Positions 36,576 to 45,631 of a stretch of 64,000 nucleotides of DNA are shown here, piece after piece (within the stretch, counting starts at the first letter, position 1; each line of letters starts with the position of its first letter). A model generated the notes under the pieces. The model worked only from the letters and a program-made list of their open reading frames with translations, was not told the origin of the DNA and did no database searches. Both the position numbers and the translations under genes were made by a program. This DNA comes from Variovorax davisae (GTDB taxonomy: Bacteria > Pseudomonadota > Gammaproteobacteria > Burkholderiales > Burkholderiaceae_C), in assembly GCF_030316845.1 (NCBI RefSeq), contig NZ_JASZYS010000001.1, forward strand, positions 496,001-560,000, written 5' to 3'.

Positions 36576-37255
36576 CAGAAGTCTCCGGGGCCGAGCTTCG
36601 GCAGCGAGAGGTCTGTGATGCCGTTGCGGGCCATGCCCGTGTCCATCGGTGGCCGCGGCGCGGCGCGCCAGTCGGCGGCAACGTTGAAACGTGCCGATTC
36701 CATGCGGTTGTGGATGACGAACAGCAGGCCGTTCTGCCACTTGCTCTCGAACACCTTGCGCGGCATGGCGCGCGTCCCCAGGGCGGGGTCGCCCAGCAGC
36801 ACCCGGTCGTCCTGCACGCCCTTGACGACCACGAAGTGGTGGTAGCCGTCGGAATTGATCAGCACGATGGCCGGGACGCGGGCCTCGTTGAGCTTGTCCA
36901 GCGGCTGCTTGAAGCCGTCGGCCTGGAAGCCCTGGGCCTCGAGAAAGCGTTTCATGTCGAGCAGCGAGAAGCCTTCGGTGCGGATCTTGGCCTGGTCGCC
37001 ATGCTCGTACATCTGCTGGAACACGGTCTGCTCGGTGACCGGAAAGCCGTAGTGGTGGGTGAGCAGCGTGGCGACTGCGGCCGAGCCGCAGCTGAAGTCG
37101 TATTTCTGGATCAGCGTGCGTCCCGTGCGGGACGCCTTCAGGGAAGTCAGCGGCAGCACCACGTCGCCCATGGCGATCGAGGGCATGTAGGCGCCGTCGG
37201 CGACGGCCAGATCGGCCGTCGCCAACAACGCGATGCAGAGCAACAGCCGACGCAT
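36575..37255 (-). CDS. C39 family peptidase, FapD-like
   Basis: A 226-residue exported cysteine peptidase. After the signal peptide (residues 1-20) come the C39 catalytic elements: oxyanion Gln50 and nucleophile Cys56 (QKYDFSCGSAA), His140 (GYHHFVVVKG) and Asp156 (VLLGDPALG). C39 peptidases cut behind double glycines. The stand-alone periplasmic version without an ABC transporter is typical of FapD in the Pseudomonas Fap amyloid operon. Likely substrates are the two flanking small secreted proteins carrying RGG. It sits between them, 13 bases after the upstream gene and overlapping the downstream one by one base. Confidence 0.9.
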   Translation of the reverse strand: MRRLLLCIALLATADLAVADGAYMPSIAMGDVVLPLTSLKASRTGRTLIQKYDFSCGSAAVATLLTHHYGFPVTEQTVFQQMYEHGDQAKIRTEGFSLLDMKRFLEAQGFQADGFKQPLDKLNEARVPAIVLINSDGYHHFVVVKGVQDDRVLLGDPALGTRAMPRKVFESKWQNGLLFVIHNRMESARFNVAADWRAAPRPPMDTGMARNGITDLSLPKLGPGDF

Positions 37256-37268
37256 GATGGAACGCCCT

Positions 37269-37640
37269 TCAGTTCATCTGCAGATTGAGGATCGTGGCGT
37301 TCTGGATCAGCACGTTGGCGCCGCTGTTCTGGATCACCGTCGGCAGCCCGCTCATGTTGGCGAACGAGCCGGCGCTGATGTTGTTGTCGCCTGTCGTGAC
37401 GTTGCGTGCCGAGTTGTTGGCCGTGACGCCGCGCAGGGTCATGTCGTTGTTCACGACCTCGGCGCCACCGCGGGTGCGTGCCAGCGTGTCGGCGTCGACC
37501 GGTTGGGCGACGAAGGCCACGCTGTGGGTCCCGGCGCCGGTGGCGTCGGGTTCCGGCTGCGTGCGCTGCGCCGCCGCTGTCGCCGGCAGCATGATCCCGA
37601 GCGCCAGGCAAATGGGCCCGAGGCGGGTGATGGATGTCAT
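37269..37640 (-). CDS. Small secreted Asn-rich protein with RGG motif, possible amyloid nucleator
   Basis: A 123-residue protein: signal peptide (residues 1-24), then TLARTRGG at residues 52-59, then an Asn/Thr-rich tail ending with QNSG (104-107) and LIQNATILNLQMN. This tail aligns with the C-terminal end of the Gly-rich protein upstream (QNSG at 437-440 followed by LVQQSVNVQANL). If C39 cleaves after the double Gly, a mature peptide of about 64 residues made mostly of the Asn-rich segment would be released. That is reminiscent of curli and Fap minor subunits, but the assignment is inference. It lies between the Gly-rich gene and the peptidase gene. Confidence 0.78.
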   Translation of the reverse strand: MTSITRLGPICLALGIMLPATAAAQRTQPEPDATGAGTHSVAFVAQPVDADTLARTRGGAEVVNNDMTLRGVTANNSARNVTTGDNNISAGSFANMSGLPTVIQNSGANVLIQNATILNLQMN

Positions 37641-37682
37641 CGTGTCTCCCTTCGGCCTGTGGTGAGGGCGGGCCGCTCCGCG

Positions 37683-37711
37683 CCGCGCGCCCGGTGACCC
37701 GGGACGCGCGG
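37683..37711 (-). promoter_or_regulatory. Stable intercistronic stem-loop after the Gly-rich gene
   Basis: CCGCGCG-CCCGG pairs with CCGGG-(bulge)-CGCGCGG around a 4-base loop. There is no T run on the minus strand, so it is more likely an mRNA 3' stabiliser or partial attenuator than a full terminator. It would favour the fibre message over the downstream genes. Confidence 0.55.
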
Positions 37712-37734
37712 CGGTGATCGGTCCCGCGCTTCGA

Positions 37735-39114
37735 TCAGCGACCCACGGACAGGTTGGCCTGCACGTTCACGCTTTGTTGCACCAGCGAGGACAAGCCACT
37801 GTTCTGGTTCGCGAGCATGACACCGGCGGCGCTCTGCCCGACGCTGGTCATCGTGTTCGACATGTTGAACGTGCCTGCATCGACGGTGATCGTCCCGCCG
37901 CCACCACCGGAGCCACCTTGGCCCACGCCACCGGTACCGCCTGCGGCGGTGTTGGTTCCACCATTGCCGCCGGTGCCACTGCCGCCGGTGCCGCTGCCGC
38001 CGTTGCCACCATTTCCGGCCGTGTTGTTGCCGTTGCTGGCGCTGCCATTGGTGGCGCTGCCGTTGGTGCTCGAGCCGCCGTTGCCGCCGGTGCCGTTGCC
38101 GGCCGTGCGGGTGCCGCCGGAGGTGCTGGTGGCCGTGCCGCCTGCGCCGCCTGCGCCGCCTGCGCCGCCTGCGCCCGTGGCACCGCTACCGCCGCCTGCG
38201 CCGGCCGTGCTGGTCCCGGAGCCCGCACCGCCTGCGCCGCTCGCGCCGCCCGCACCGGCCGTGCCACTGGTACCGCCTGCGCCGCCCGAACCGCCTGCGC
38301 CGCCGGCGCCCAGGGTGCCATCACCACCGGAACCGCCCGAGCCGCCGGAGGTGTTGCCGGTGCTGCCACCGCCGCCGCCGCCGCCGCTGCGGCCGCCCAG
38401 ACCTGCGGCCAGGCTGCCGCTGCTGCCGCCGCGACCGCTGTCGCCGCTGGCGCCACCGCGTCCGCCATCGCCGCCGCTGGAGACGGCCCTGCCGCTTTCG
38501 CTGGAACCGCTGGCGCTGCCACCGGAGCCGCGACCGCCGTTGCCGGCGTCACCAGCACCGCCGTTGGTGGCGCTGCCATGGGTGATCGAGCCGTTGGAGG
38601 CAGTGCCGCCCACTGCGCCGACGGCGCCGTTGCCGACGCCACCGTTGCCGCTCGCGCCGCTTCCGGAGGCGGTGCCGCCAGCACCACGACCACCGGTGCC
38701 GCCATAGCCCTTGCCGCCCGCAGCAGAGCCGTTGTTGGTGGCCTGATTGCCGATGCCCCAGATGCCGTTGTTCGACACCGTGCCATTCAGCTCGCTGCTT
38801 GCCGTGGCCGTCGTCTTGTTGAAGTTGAAGGCGTTGTCGAAGGTGCCGGTGGAACCGTTGTTCAGCGCCGCGGATCGCGCCGCGCTGCTCACGGCGTCGC
38901 CGTTGGTACTGCTGTCGGTGCGCGTGTGCGTGCTGCTGTCAGTGCGGGTGCGCTGGCTGCTGTCGGTACGCGAATAGGTACTGCTGTCGCTGTAGTTGAC
39001 GTTGACGTTGGTATCGGCGCCGGCACCCGATGGGCCGGCCGTCTGCTGCGCGAACGCGGCGCCACCAAATCCAAACGCTACAGCAATGGCTGAAGCCAGA
39101 AGTGACTTTTTCAT
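37735..39114 (-). CDS. Gly-rich low-complexity secreted protein, candidate amyloid/fibre subunit
   Basis: A 459-residue protein. The signal peptide (MKKSLLASAIAVAFGFGGAA, cleavage about residue 22) is followed by three near-identical RTDSS units (residues 45-70) and an Asn/Ser-rich linker with FDNAFNFNK. Residues about 130-410 are composed almost only of Gly, Ser, Ala, Thr and Asn, PE_PGRS-like. The C-terminal tail is ordered: GTFNMSNTMTSVGQSAAGVM, then QNSG and LVQQSVNVQANLSVGR. Fap fibre proteins also combine a Sec signal with low-complexity repeats, but this one is far richer in Gly. The ATG at 39114 follows TGGAGGG. First gene of the minus-strand arm, behind a consensus-like sigma-54 promoter. 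Confidence 0.82.
   Translation of the reverse strand: MKKSLLASAIAVAFGFGGAAFAQQTAGPSGAGADTNVNVNYSDSSTYSRTDSSQRTRTDSSTHTRTDSSTNGDAVSSAARSAALNNGSTGTFDNAFNFNKTTATASSELNGTVSNNGIWGIGNQATNNGSAAGGKGYGGTGGRGAGGTASGSGASGNGGVGNGAVGAVGGTASNGSITHGSATNGGAGDAGNGGRGSGGSASGSSESGRAVSSGGDGGRGGASGDSGRGGSSGSLAAGLGGRSGGGGGGGSTGNTSGGSGGSGGDGTLGAGGAGGSGGAGGTSGTAGAGGASGAGGAGSGTSTAGAGGGSGATGAGGAGGAGGAGGTATSTSGGTRTAGNGTGGNGGSSTNGSATNGSASNGNNTAGNGGNGGSGTGGSGTGGNGGTNTAAGGTGGVGQGGSGGGGGTITVDAGTFNMSNTMTSVGQSAAGVMLANQNSGLSSLVQQSVNVQANLSVGR
38137..38172. repeat. Four tandem copies of a 9-bp unit inside the Gly-rich gene
   Basis: GCCGCCTGC is repeated four times without change, encoding repeated Gly-Gly-Ala. Being a multiple of three, slippage would change the length of the low-complexity region without breaking the frame. 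Confidence 0.9.
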
Positions 39115-39181
39115 GAACCCTCCAGTAAGTTGAACGGACAAGGCTTGACTTGATATGCGGCCGCAAATCGGAGGGGCCATG

Positions 39182-39197
39182 TGCAACTTCGGTGCCA
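39182..39197 (-). promoter_or_regulatory. Sigma-54 promoter of the Gly-rich gene operon
   Basis: On the minus strand the sequence TGGCACCGAAGTTGCA is a full match to TGGCAC-N5-TTGCA with the GG-N10-GC spacing. Transcription would start near 39171, giving a leader of about 57 bases before the ATG at 39114. Confidence 0.9.
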
Positions 39198-39218
39198 GCA
39201 ATTTACGGCTTGTTTCGC

Positions 39219-39273
39219 GCGGGCTCTCTGCCAGAGGCGAGGGCCCGCTTCGAACGCATTTCGCAGGGCCCGC
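39219..39273. promoter_or_regulatory. Repeated GC-rich boxes upstream of the Gly-rich gene promoter
   Basis: AGGGCCCGC occurs at 39240-39248 and again at 39265-39273, 25 bases apart, with a related inverted copy GCGGGCTCT at 39219-39227. They lie 20-75 bases behind the -24 element of the minus-strand promoter, where an enhancer-binding protein could dock. Confidence 0.4.
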
Positions 39274-39574
39274 GACCCGGGTCGCCAGGGCTGCGCGCTC
39301 AGCGAATGAGCACTCGACTTGTCACACTCCCTTGACGGCCGTTCGGTCTAGCGGCGGGGGCGTGCGCCGAGCGGTCCGACAACCCCCGGACCGGCTCCGG
39401 CGTGGGCTCGCCGTGCATTTCGTCACGCGTGTGTGACAGTCGATGGCGTCGAAGCAAGGCCTTGCTCGAAGGGCGCTCCTGTGGCGGTGAGGCCAGGCTT
39501 GGCGCCGCGCGCCGCGCAGGCGCCGACGACGGTCCGGATCGAAGTGCCACAAATCTGAGACAGCGCCCAAATCC

Positions 39575-39610
39575 GCTACAAATTGCTTACCTTTGTTTTC
39601 AACTTGTAGC
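39575..39610. promoter_or_regulatory. Inverted repeat upstream of the FapF-like gene promoter
   Basis: GCTACAAATTG (39575-39585) and CAACTTGTAGC (39600-39610) are inverted copies with ten of eleven positions matching, 25 bases apart. They lie about 30-65 bases before the -24 element. This suggests a binding site for the adjacent sigma-54 activator; no binding is shown. Confidence 0.5.
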
Positions 39611-39638
39611 TTGGTGTACTTGTTCTTTACGATTAGGC

Positions 39639-39654
39639 TGGCACGCGAATCGCT
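39639..39654 (+). promoter_or_regulatory. Sigma-54 promoter of the FapF-like gene and its regulator
   Basis: TGGCACGCGAATCGCT matches TGGCAC-N5-TTGCW with one change and keeps the GG-N10-GC spacing (GG 39640-39641, GC 39652-39653). Transcription would start near 39665, 19 bases before the ATG. Confidence 0.82.
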
Positions 39655-39683
39655 CGCAACAAGAAGCCAAGAGAGGGGACACC

Positions 39684-41003
39684 ATGGAGACCTTCGGTCC
39701 GCACAGGGCGCTGGCATTGCTGGCCTGTTCGTCACTGGCATGGTCAGGTGCTCTCGCTCAGAGCCAGAGTGGCTCCTCGACCCGCAATGCGGCCAAGCGC
39801 CTGGAGGCGCTGCAGCAGCAGGTCAAGGACCAGGGCCGACAGATCGATGCACTGAAGGAGCAGGCCGACCAGCAGGAGGCCCGCTACCGTGAACTGCAGC
39901 AGCGGCTCGAGACCCAGGAGGCGCGCGGCGCGCCGGCCCCCGACGCCACCCGGACCGCAACCCGCAAGCCGGCCGCGGAGGGCGAGGTGGCCGACGCCGG
40001 CGCGAGGCCGGTGCAGGTCGGCGTCGCCCCCAGCGACGACACGCCCCAGCCGCCGCAATATGCACAGCTGTTCGACGAACCCGGCGTGCTCACGCCCAAG
40101 GGCAAGTTCGTCTTCGAGCCTTCGCTCTATTACGGCTATTCGTCCAGCAACCGCGCTTCGCTGGTGGGCTACACCGTGATCCCGGCCCTGCTGATCGGGC
40201 TGATCGACGTGCGCGAATTCAAGCGCAACACCTTCATCGGCACCTTGACCGGCCGCTGGGGCGCGACCAATCGGCTCGAGTTCGAAGCCAAGCTGCCCTA
40301 CGTCTCGCGTTCGGACGACACGATCAGCCGCGAAATCTTCACCGGCTCGGCGTTCGACAACGTCTTCAACACCAAGGGCAAGGGCATCGGCGATGCCGAA
40401 TTCGCGGCCCGCTACCAGATCACCGACGGCAAGGACGGCAAGCCCTACGTGATCGGCGGCTTGCGCTTCAAGTCCCGCACCGGCAAGGACCCCTTCGAGG
40501 TGGTCACCGACTGCGTGACGCGCTGCATCGGCAACACCAGCGGCACCGGCCTGCCGCTCGACCTGGCGACCGGCTCGGGCTTCTATTCGCTGCAGCCGGG
40601 CATCACCTGGCTGCTGCCCTCGGATCCCGCGGTGTTCTTCGGCGGCCTCAACTTCACCTACAACTTCTCCCGCAGCGGCATCAGCCGGCTGGTGCTCAAC
40701 GGAGAGACCGAATTCATCGGCGACGTCAAGCCCGGCAACGTGTGGGGCTTGAACTTCGGCATGGGCCTGTCCATCAACGACCGTTCGTCCTTCAGCCTCG
40801 GCATGGAGCTGTATTCGATCGGTCCCACCGAGCAGAACGGCCAGCGCGTGATCGGCTCGGTGCGCACGCAACTGGCTTCGCTGCTGCTGGGCTACTCGTA
40901 CCGCTACAGCCCCAAGACCACCTTGAACGTGACCGTGGGCGCAGGGCTGACGCGCGACACGCCCGACCTCCAGCTGACTGTCCGCGTGCCGATGTCGTTC
41001 TAG
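39684..41003 (+). CDS. Outer-membrane barrel protein, FapF-like
   Basis: A 439-residue exported protein: signal peptide (1-26), a Gln/Glu-rich coiled coil (about 33-80, LEALQQQVKDQGRQIDALKEQ), a flexible Ala/Pro-rich linker (82-125), and an outer-membrane beta barrel of about 310 residues ending in Phe (VRVPMSF). This architecture, a trimeric coiled coil plugging a barrel, is that of FapF, the exporter of Fap amyloid subunits in Pseudomonas. Two Cys (VTDCVTRCIG) lie in an extracellular-type loop. The ATG at 39684 follows GAGAGGGG. The sigma-54 activator follows 17 bases later, and the peptidase and fibre genes are divergent. Confidence 0.85.
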   Translation: METFGPHRALALLACSSLAWSGALAQSQSGSSTRNAAKRLEALQQQVKDQGRQIDALKEQADQQEARYRELQQRLETQEARGAPAPDATRTATRKPAAEGEVADAGARPVQVGVAPSDDTPQPPQYAQLFDEPGVLTPKGKFVFEPSLYYGYSSSNRASLVGYTVIPALLIGLIDVREFKRNTFIGTLTGRWGATNRLEFEAKLPYVSRSDDTISREIFTGSAFDNVFNTKGKGIGDAEFAARYQITDGKDGKPYVIGGLRFKSRTGKDPFEVVTDCVTRCIGNTSGTGLPLDLATGSGFYSLQPGITWLLPSDPAVFFGGLNFTYNFSRSGISRLVLNGETEFIGDVKPGNVWGLNFGMGLSINDRSSFSLGMELYSIGPTEQNGQRVIGSVRTQLASLLLGYSYRYSPKTTLNVTVGAGLTRDTPDLQLTVRVPMSF

Positions 41004-41020
41004 CGCGGCTGGGTGGTCAC

Positions 41021-42522
<1,502 letters not shown>

Positions 42523-42526
<4 letters not shown>

Positions 42527-43827
42527 GGCGTGAACACGCCCTGGTCGAGCATGCGCACGGCGTCGATGGCGCTGCGCACCGCGCCTTCGAGCGTGGCCGG
42601 ATAGGCGCCATCCACATAGTCGCCGCAGGCCAGCAGGCCCGGCGCCAGCGCCTGCCGCGGACGGACCAGCCCCGGCACGCAGGCGAAGGTGGCGCGCCGC
42701 TCGACCACCGTCAGCACCGGCTCCAGGTCGACCAGGCCGAGCTGCTCGCGGGCCTGCGCCAGCACCTGCCGCTGCAGCTGTTCGCGGTCTGCACGGCTGG
42801 CACTGATCACGCAGGCGAGCAGGCCGCGCGGACCGCCGAGCTGGCCGCGATCGAAGACGAACTGCGCCGGCGCGTCCTCGCGGCTGCGCAGGGCGAGCAT
42901 CGGCGCCGGCAGCGCGGCGTCGCCGTGCAGGTAGACGGTGGCGATGGCTTCGTGCGACAGCGCCTCGGCCGCGGCCGCCCAATCGGGCGCCGCGCCGGCC
43001 GCCAGCCGTGCCGCTTCCCAGGGCGGGCAGGCCAGCACCACGCGATCGAAGGGCTCGCCGTCGAGCTGCCAGCCGGCGCCGTGGCGCGCCAGCGAGCGCA
43101 CCCGGCGGCCGGTCTCGGTGCGGGCGCCGTGCTGCCGCAGCCAGCGATCGGCGGCGTCGGGGAACAGCGCGCCGAGGTCGACCCGCGGCAGCAGCAGCTG
43201 CGAGCCGCCGGGCGTGTCGAACAGGGCGTCGGCCAGCACCCGCAGGAACACCCGGCCGCTGGCCTCGGCCGGCGGCGTGTTCAGGGCCGACAGGCACAGC
43301 GGCTCGGTGAGCTCGGCCTGCACGCGCGGCGTCAGGGTGGCGCACAGGTCGGCCACCGTGGCCGTGTCGGCGCAGGCGAAGCCTTGCCGCTGCCAGCGGG
43401 TCGAAGTCTGCAGCAGCGACAGCTTGTCGCGCCACGACCAGCCGCGCGCCGCCAGCACCCCGGCCAGCACGTCGAGCGGTGCCAGGCGGCGTGTCGCCCG
43501 GTCGAGCCAGTGCGGCAGCCGCGGCAGCGAAAGGCCTCCGCCATCCGGAAAGCGCAGCACCAGCGGGATCCGCTGCAGGGCCGCGCCGGCATCGACGCCG
43601 ACCCGCGCCATCAGCGCCAGGGTCTCGGTGTAGGCGCCGATCAGGATGTGCTGGCCGTTGTCGAGCAGGAGCGGGGTGCCGTCGGGCAGCGTCGCCGGCA
43701 GCGCCCGCGCCCGCCCGCCCCATTGGCGCGCGGCCTCGAAGACCGTGACCGCATGGCCGGCCCGCACCGCCTCGACCGCGCAGGCCATGCCGGCCCAGCC
43801 GCCACCGACGACCGCCACAGTGCTCAA
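42523..43827 (-). CDS. hpnE: Hydroxysqualene dehydroxylase HpnE
   Basis: A 434-residue FAD-dependent enzyme of the amine-oxidase/phytoene-desaturase family that reduces hydroxysqualene to squalene. The N-terminal dinucleotide fold VAVVGGGWAGMACAVEAVRAG and the downstream Arg-rich WGGRARAL are clear; LLDNGQHILIGAY and the C-terminal FAD loop LLACGDYVDGAYPATLEGAV are typical. The start is TTG 43827 (MSTVAVVGGG), three bases after the hpnD stop; no better start exists. Third gene of hpnC-hpnD-hpnE. Confidence 0.93.
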
Positions 43828-43828
43828 G

Positions 43829-44668
43829 TCACAGCTTCCCGAGTGCCTGGACCCGCCACGCCAGCCACAGCTTGCGCACCGGCGTCAGGCTCACGCGCTG
43901 GTCGAGCACCTTGAAGCCGTCGCGCGCGATCTCCTCGAGCAGGGTGCGATAGATGCTGGCCATCATCAGCCCGGGCTTCTGGGTTCGCCGGTCGGTCGCG
44001 GGCAGCAGCGCCAGGGCCTCGTCGTACGCTTCCAGCGCCCGGCCGGCCTGGAACTTCATGAGCGCCACGAAGCGCTCGGAGTGGACCCGGTTCAGGATCT
44101 CGTGGGCCTTGACGTCGAACTGCTGCAGCTCGTTGACCGGCAGGTAGATGCGCCCGCGCAGCGCGTCTTCGCCGACGTCGCGGATGATGTTGGTCAGCTG
44201 CAGCGCCAGGCCCAGCTTGTGGGCGTACTCGGTGGTCTGCGCATCGGTCTGGCCGAAGATGCGGGCCGCGCCTTCGCCGACCACGCCCGCCACCAGGTGG
44301 CAGTAGCGGCGCAGCGCCGGGAAGTCGAGATAGCGGGTCTGGTCGAGGTCCATCTGGCAGCCCTCGATCACCTGCTGCAGCTGGCGCTCCTCGATGCCGT
44401 AGGCGGCGGCGTGCGGCATCAGGGCCTGCATCACCGGATGGTGCGGCTGGCCGGCGAAGGACTGGGCGACCTCGCTGCGCCACCAGGCCAGCTTGGTCGC
44501 CGCGACGCCGGGGTCGCTGACCTCGTCGACCACGTCGTCGACCTCGCGGCAGAAGGCATAGAAAGCCGTGATCGCCGCGCGGCGCGGTTTCGGGAGAAAC
44601 AGGAAAGCGTAGTAAAAGCTGCTGCCCGACGCAGCGGCCTTGTCCTGGACGTACTGCTCGGGGGTCAT
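43829..44668 (-). CDS. hpnD: Presqualene diphosphate synthase HpnD
   Basis: A 279-residue squalene/phytoene-synthase-type enzyme that joins two farnesyl diphosphates into presqualene diphosphate. The two Asp-rich metal sites are present (CREVDDVVDEV and NIIRDVGEDALRGRIYLP), with the ARIFG and QLTN segments between them. The length is normal for HpnD. It lies between hpnC (13 bases upstream) and hpnE. Together the three genes make squalene, the precursor of hopanoids; no squalene-hopene cyclase gene is in this window. Confidence 0.94.
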   Translation of the reverse strand: MTPEQYVQDKAAASGSSFYYAFLFLPKPRRAAITAFYAFCREVDDVVDEVSDPGVAATKLAWWRSEVAQSFAGQPHHPVMQALMPHAAAYGIEERQLQQVIEGCQMDLDQTRYLDFPALRRYCHLVAGVVGEGAARIFGQTDAQTTEYAHKLGLALQLTNIIRDVGEDALRGRIYLPVNELQQFDVKAHEILNRVHSERFVALMKFQAGRALEAYDEALALLPATDRRTQKPGLMMASIYRTLLEEIARDGFKVLDQRVSLTPVRKLWLAWRVQALGKL

Positions 44669-44681
44669 CGTGCGGGACTCT

Positions 44682-45578
44682 TCATGCGGCCGATTGTCTC
44701 CGCATCCGCAAGGCCCGCCAGGCCAGCAGCGCCGCGTCGCCGCGGCCGAGGGTCGGTCGGGCCGAGAAGCTGTCGCAGCCCAGGGCCTCGATCTTGTCGA
44801 GGATGCGGCTGCCGCCCTGGACCACGAAGCGCAGCTCCCAGCCGGCGCGCCCGGGCAGCCGGTGCACCAGCGGCGCGCCTTCCTGCATCAGCCCGCGGGC
44901 CCAGGCCACCTCGCTCGCCACCAGCGCGATGGCGGCGGACGGCGGCGCGGTCGTCGCCAGCGGCGCGAAACGGTCGAAATCGCCGTCCGCGAGCCCGTGG
45001 ACGCGACAGTCCTCGCGCGGCAGGTAGCGGCGCCCGCGCGGCAGGTCGACGCTCAGGTCCTGCCAGAAGTTGATCAGCTGCAGCGCGCTGCAGATGGCGT
45101 CGCTCTGCGCCAGCGAGCGCCCGTCGGTGACGCCGTACAGATGCAGCAGCAGGCGCCCGATCGGGTTGGCCGAGCGGCGGCAGTAGTCCAGCAGCTCCGC
45201 GCGGTCGGCATAGCCGGCGCGATCGCGGGTCTTCTCGATGTCCTGCACGAAGGCCGACAGCAGGTCCGCCAACAGCTTCTCCGGCAGCGCGAACGCGCGC
45301 ATGGCGAAGGCCAGGGGGCCGAACACCTCGGGCCAGCGGCCGGCGGGCGCTGCACCCTGCGCGGCGGCCGCCAGGTCGGCGCGGAAATGGCGCAGGGCCT
45401 CCAGCCGTTCGGCCGGGGCGGCATCGCCTTCGTCGGCGATGTCGTCCGCGGTGCGGGCGAAGGCGTAGATGGCCGCGATCGGCGGGCGCAGCCGCGGCGG
45501 GCAGAGCCAGGAGGCGACGGGGAAGTTCTCGTAGTGCGTGGGCGCGGCTGCGAGCGGGGGAGGGGAGAGGGATGACAC
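44682..45578 (-). CDS. hpnC: Hydroxysqualene synthase HpnC
   Basis: A 298-residue squalene-synthase-like enzyme that converts presqualene diphosphate to hydroxysqualene. It shows HYENFPVASWLCPPRLRP at the N-terminus, the first Asp-rich site ARTADDIADEGD and the second NFWQDLSVDLPRGRRYLP. The chosen start is GTG 45578 (followed by SSLSPPP); a longer frame to ATG 45641 would overlap the divergent kup start and lacks conservation. First gene of the hpnCDE operon. Confidence 0.92.
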   Translation of the reverse strand: MSSLSPPPLAAAPTHYENFPVASWLCPPRLRPPIAAIYAFARTADDIADEGDAAPAERLEALRHFRADLAAAAQGAAPAGRWPEVFGPLAFAMRAFALPEKLLADLLSAFVQDIEKTRDRAGYADRAELLDYCRRSANPIGRLLLHLYGVTDGRSLAQSDAICSALQLINFWQDLSVDLPRGRRYLPREDCRVHGLADGDFDRFAPLATTAPPSAAIALVASEVAWARGLMQEGAPLVHRLPGRAGWELRFVVQGGSRILDKIEALGCDSFSARPTLGRGDAALLAWRALRMRRQSAA

Positions 45579-45631
45579 GCAGCGGATTGTCCCGCAGGCT
45601 ACGATCGGAGCGCCCACGAATCCCCCCGCCC

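Larger units (their letters stand above)
39115..39683. other. Divergent 569-bp control region of the Fap-like cluster
   Basis: This space between the Gly-rich gene and the barrel gene encodes no convincing protein. It holds two divergent sigma-54-type promoters and sets of inverted and direct repeats listed separately. The middle part (about 39280-39560) shows no further feature I can support. The 39560-39640 stretch is notably AT-richer than its surroundings. Confidence 0.7.

Noticed and set aside
38137..38172. Tandem repeat as a possible CRISPR array
   Set aside because: The units are 9 bp, directly adjacent, without spacers and inside a coding region.
37714..39093. Ala/Thr-rich and Pro-rich open frames on the plus strand opposite the Gly-rich gene
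   Set aside because: They are the complementary reading of GGN codons (giving Ala, Pro or Thr runs). The minus-strand frame has a signal peptide, a ribosome-binding site, a sigma-54 promoter and an ordered C-terminus.
39322..39741. Open frames inside the 570-bp divergent control region
   Set aside because: They cross the sigma-54 promoter and repeats, lack ribosome-binding sites and protein-like composition.
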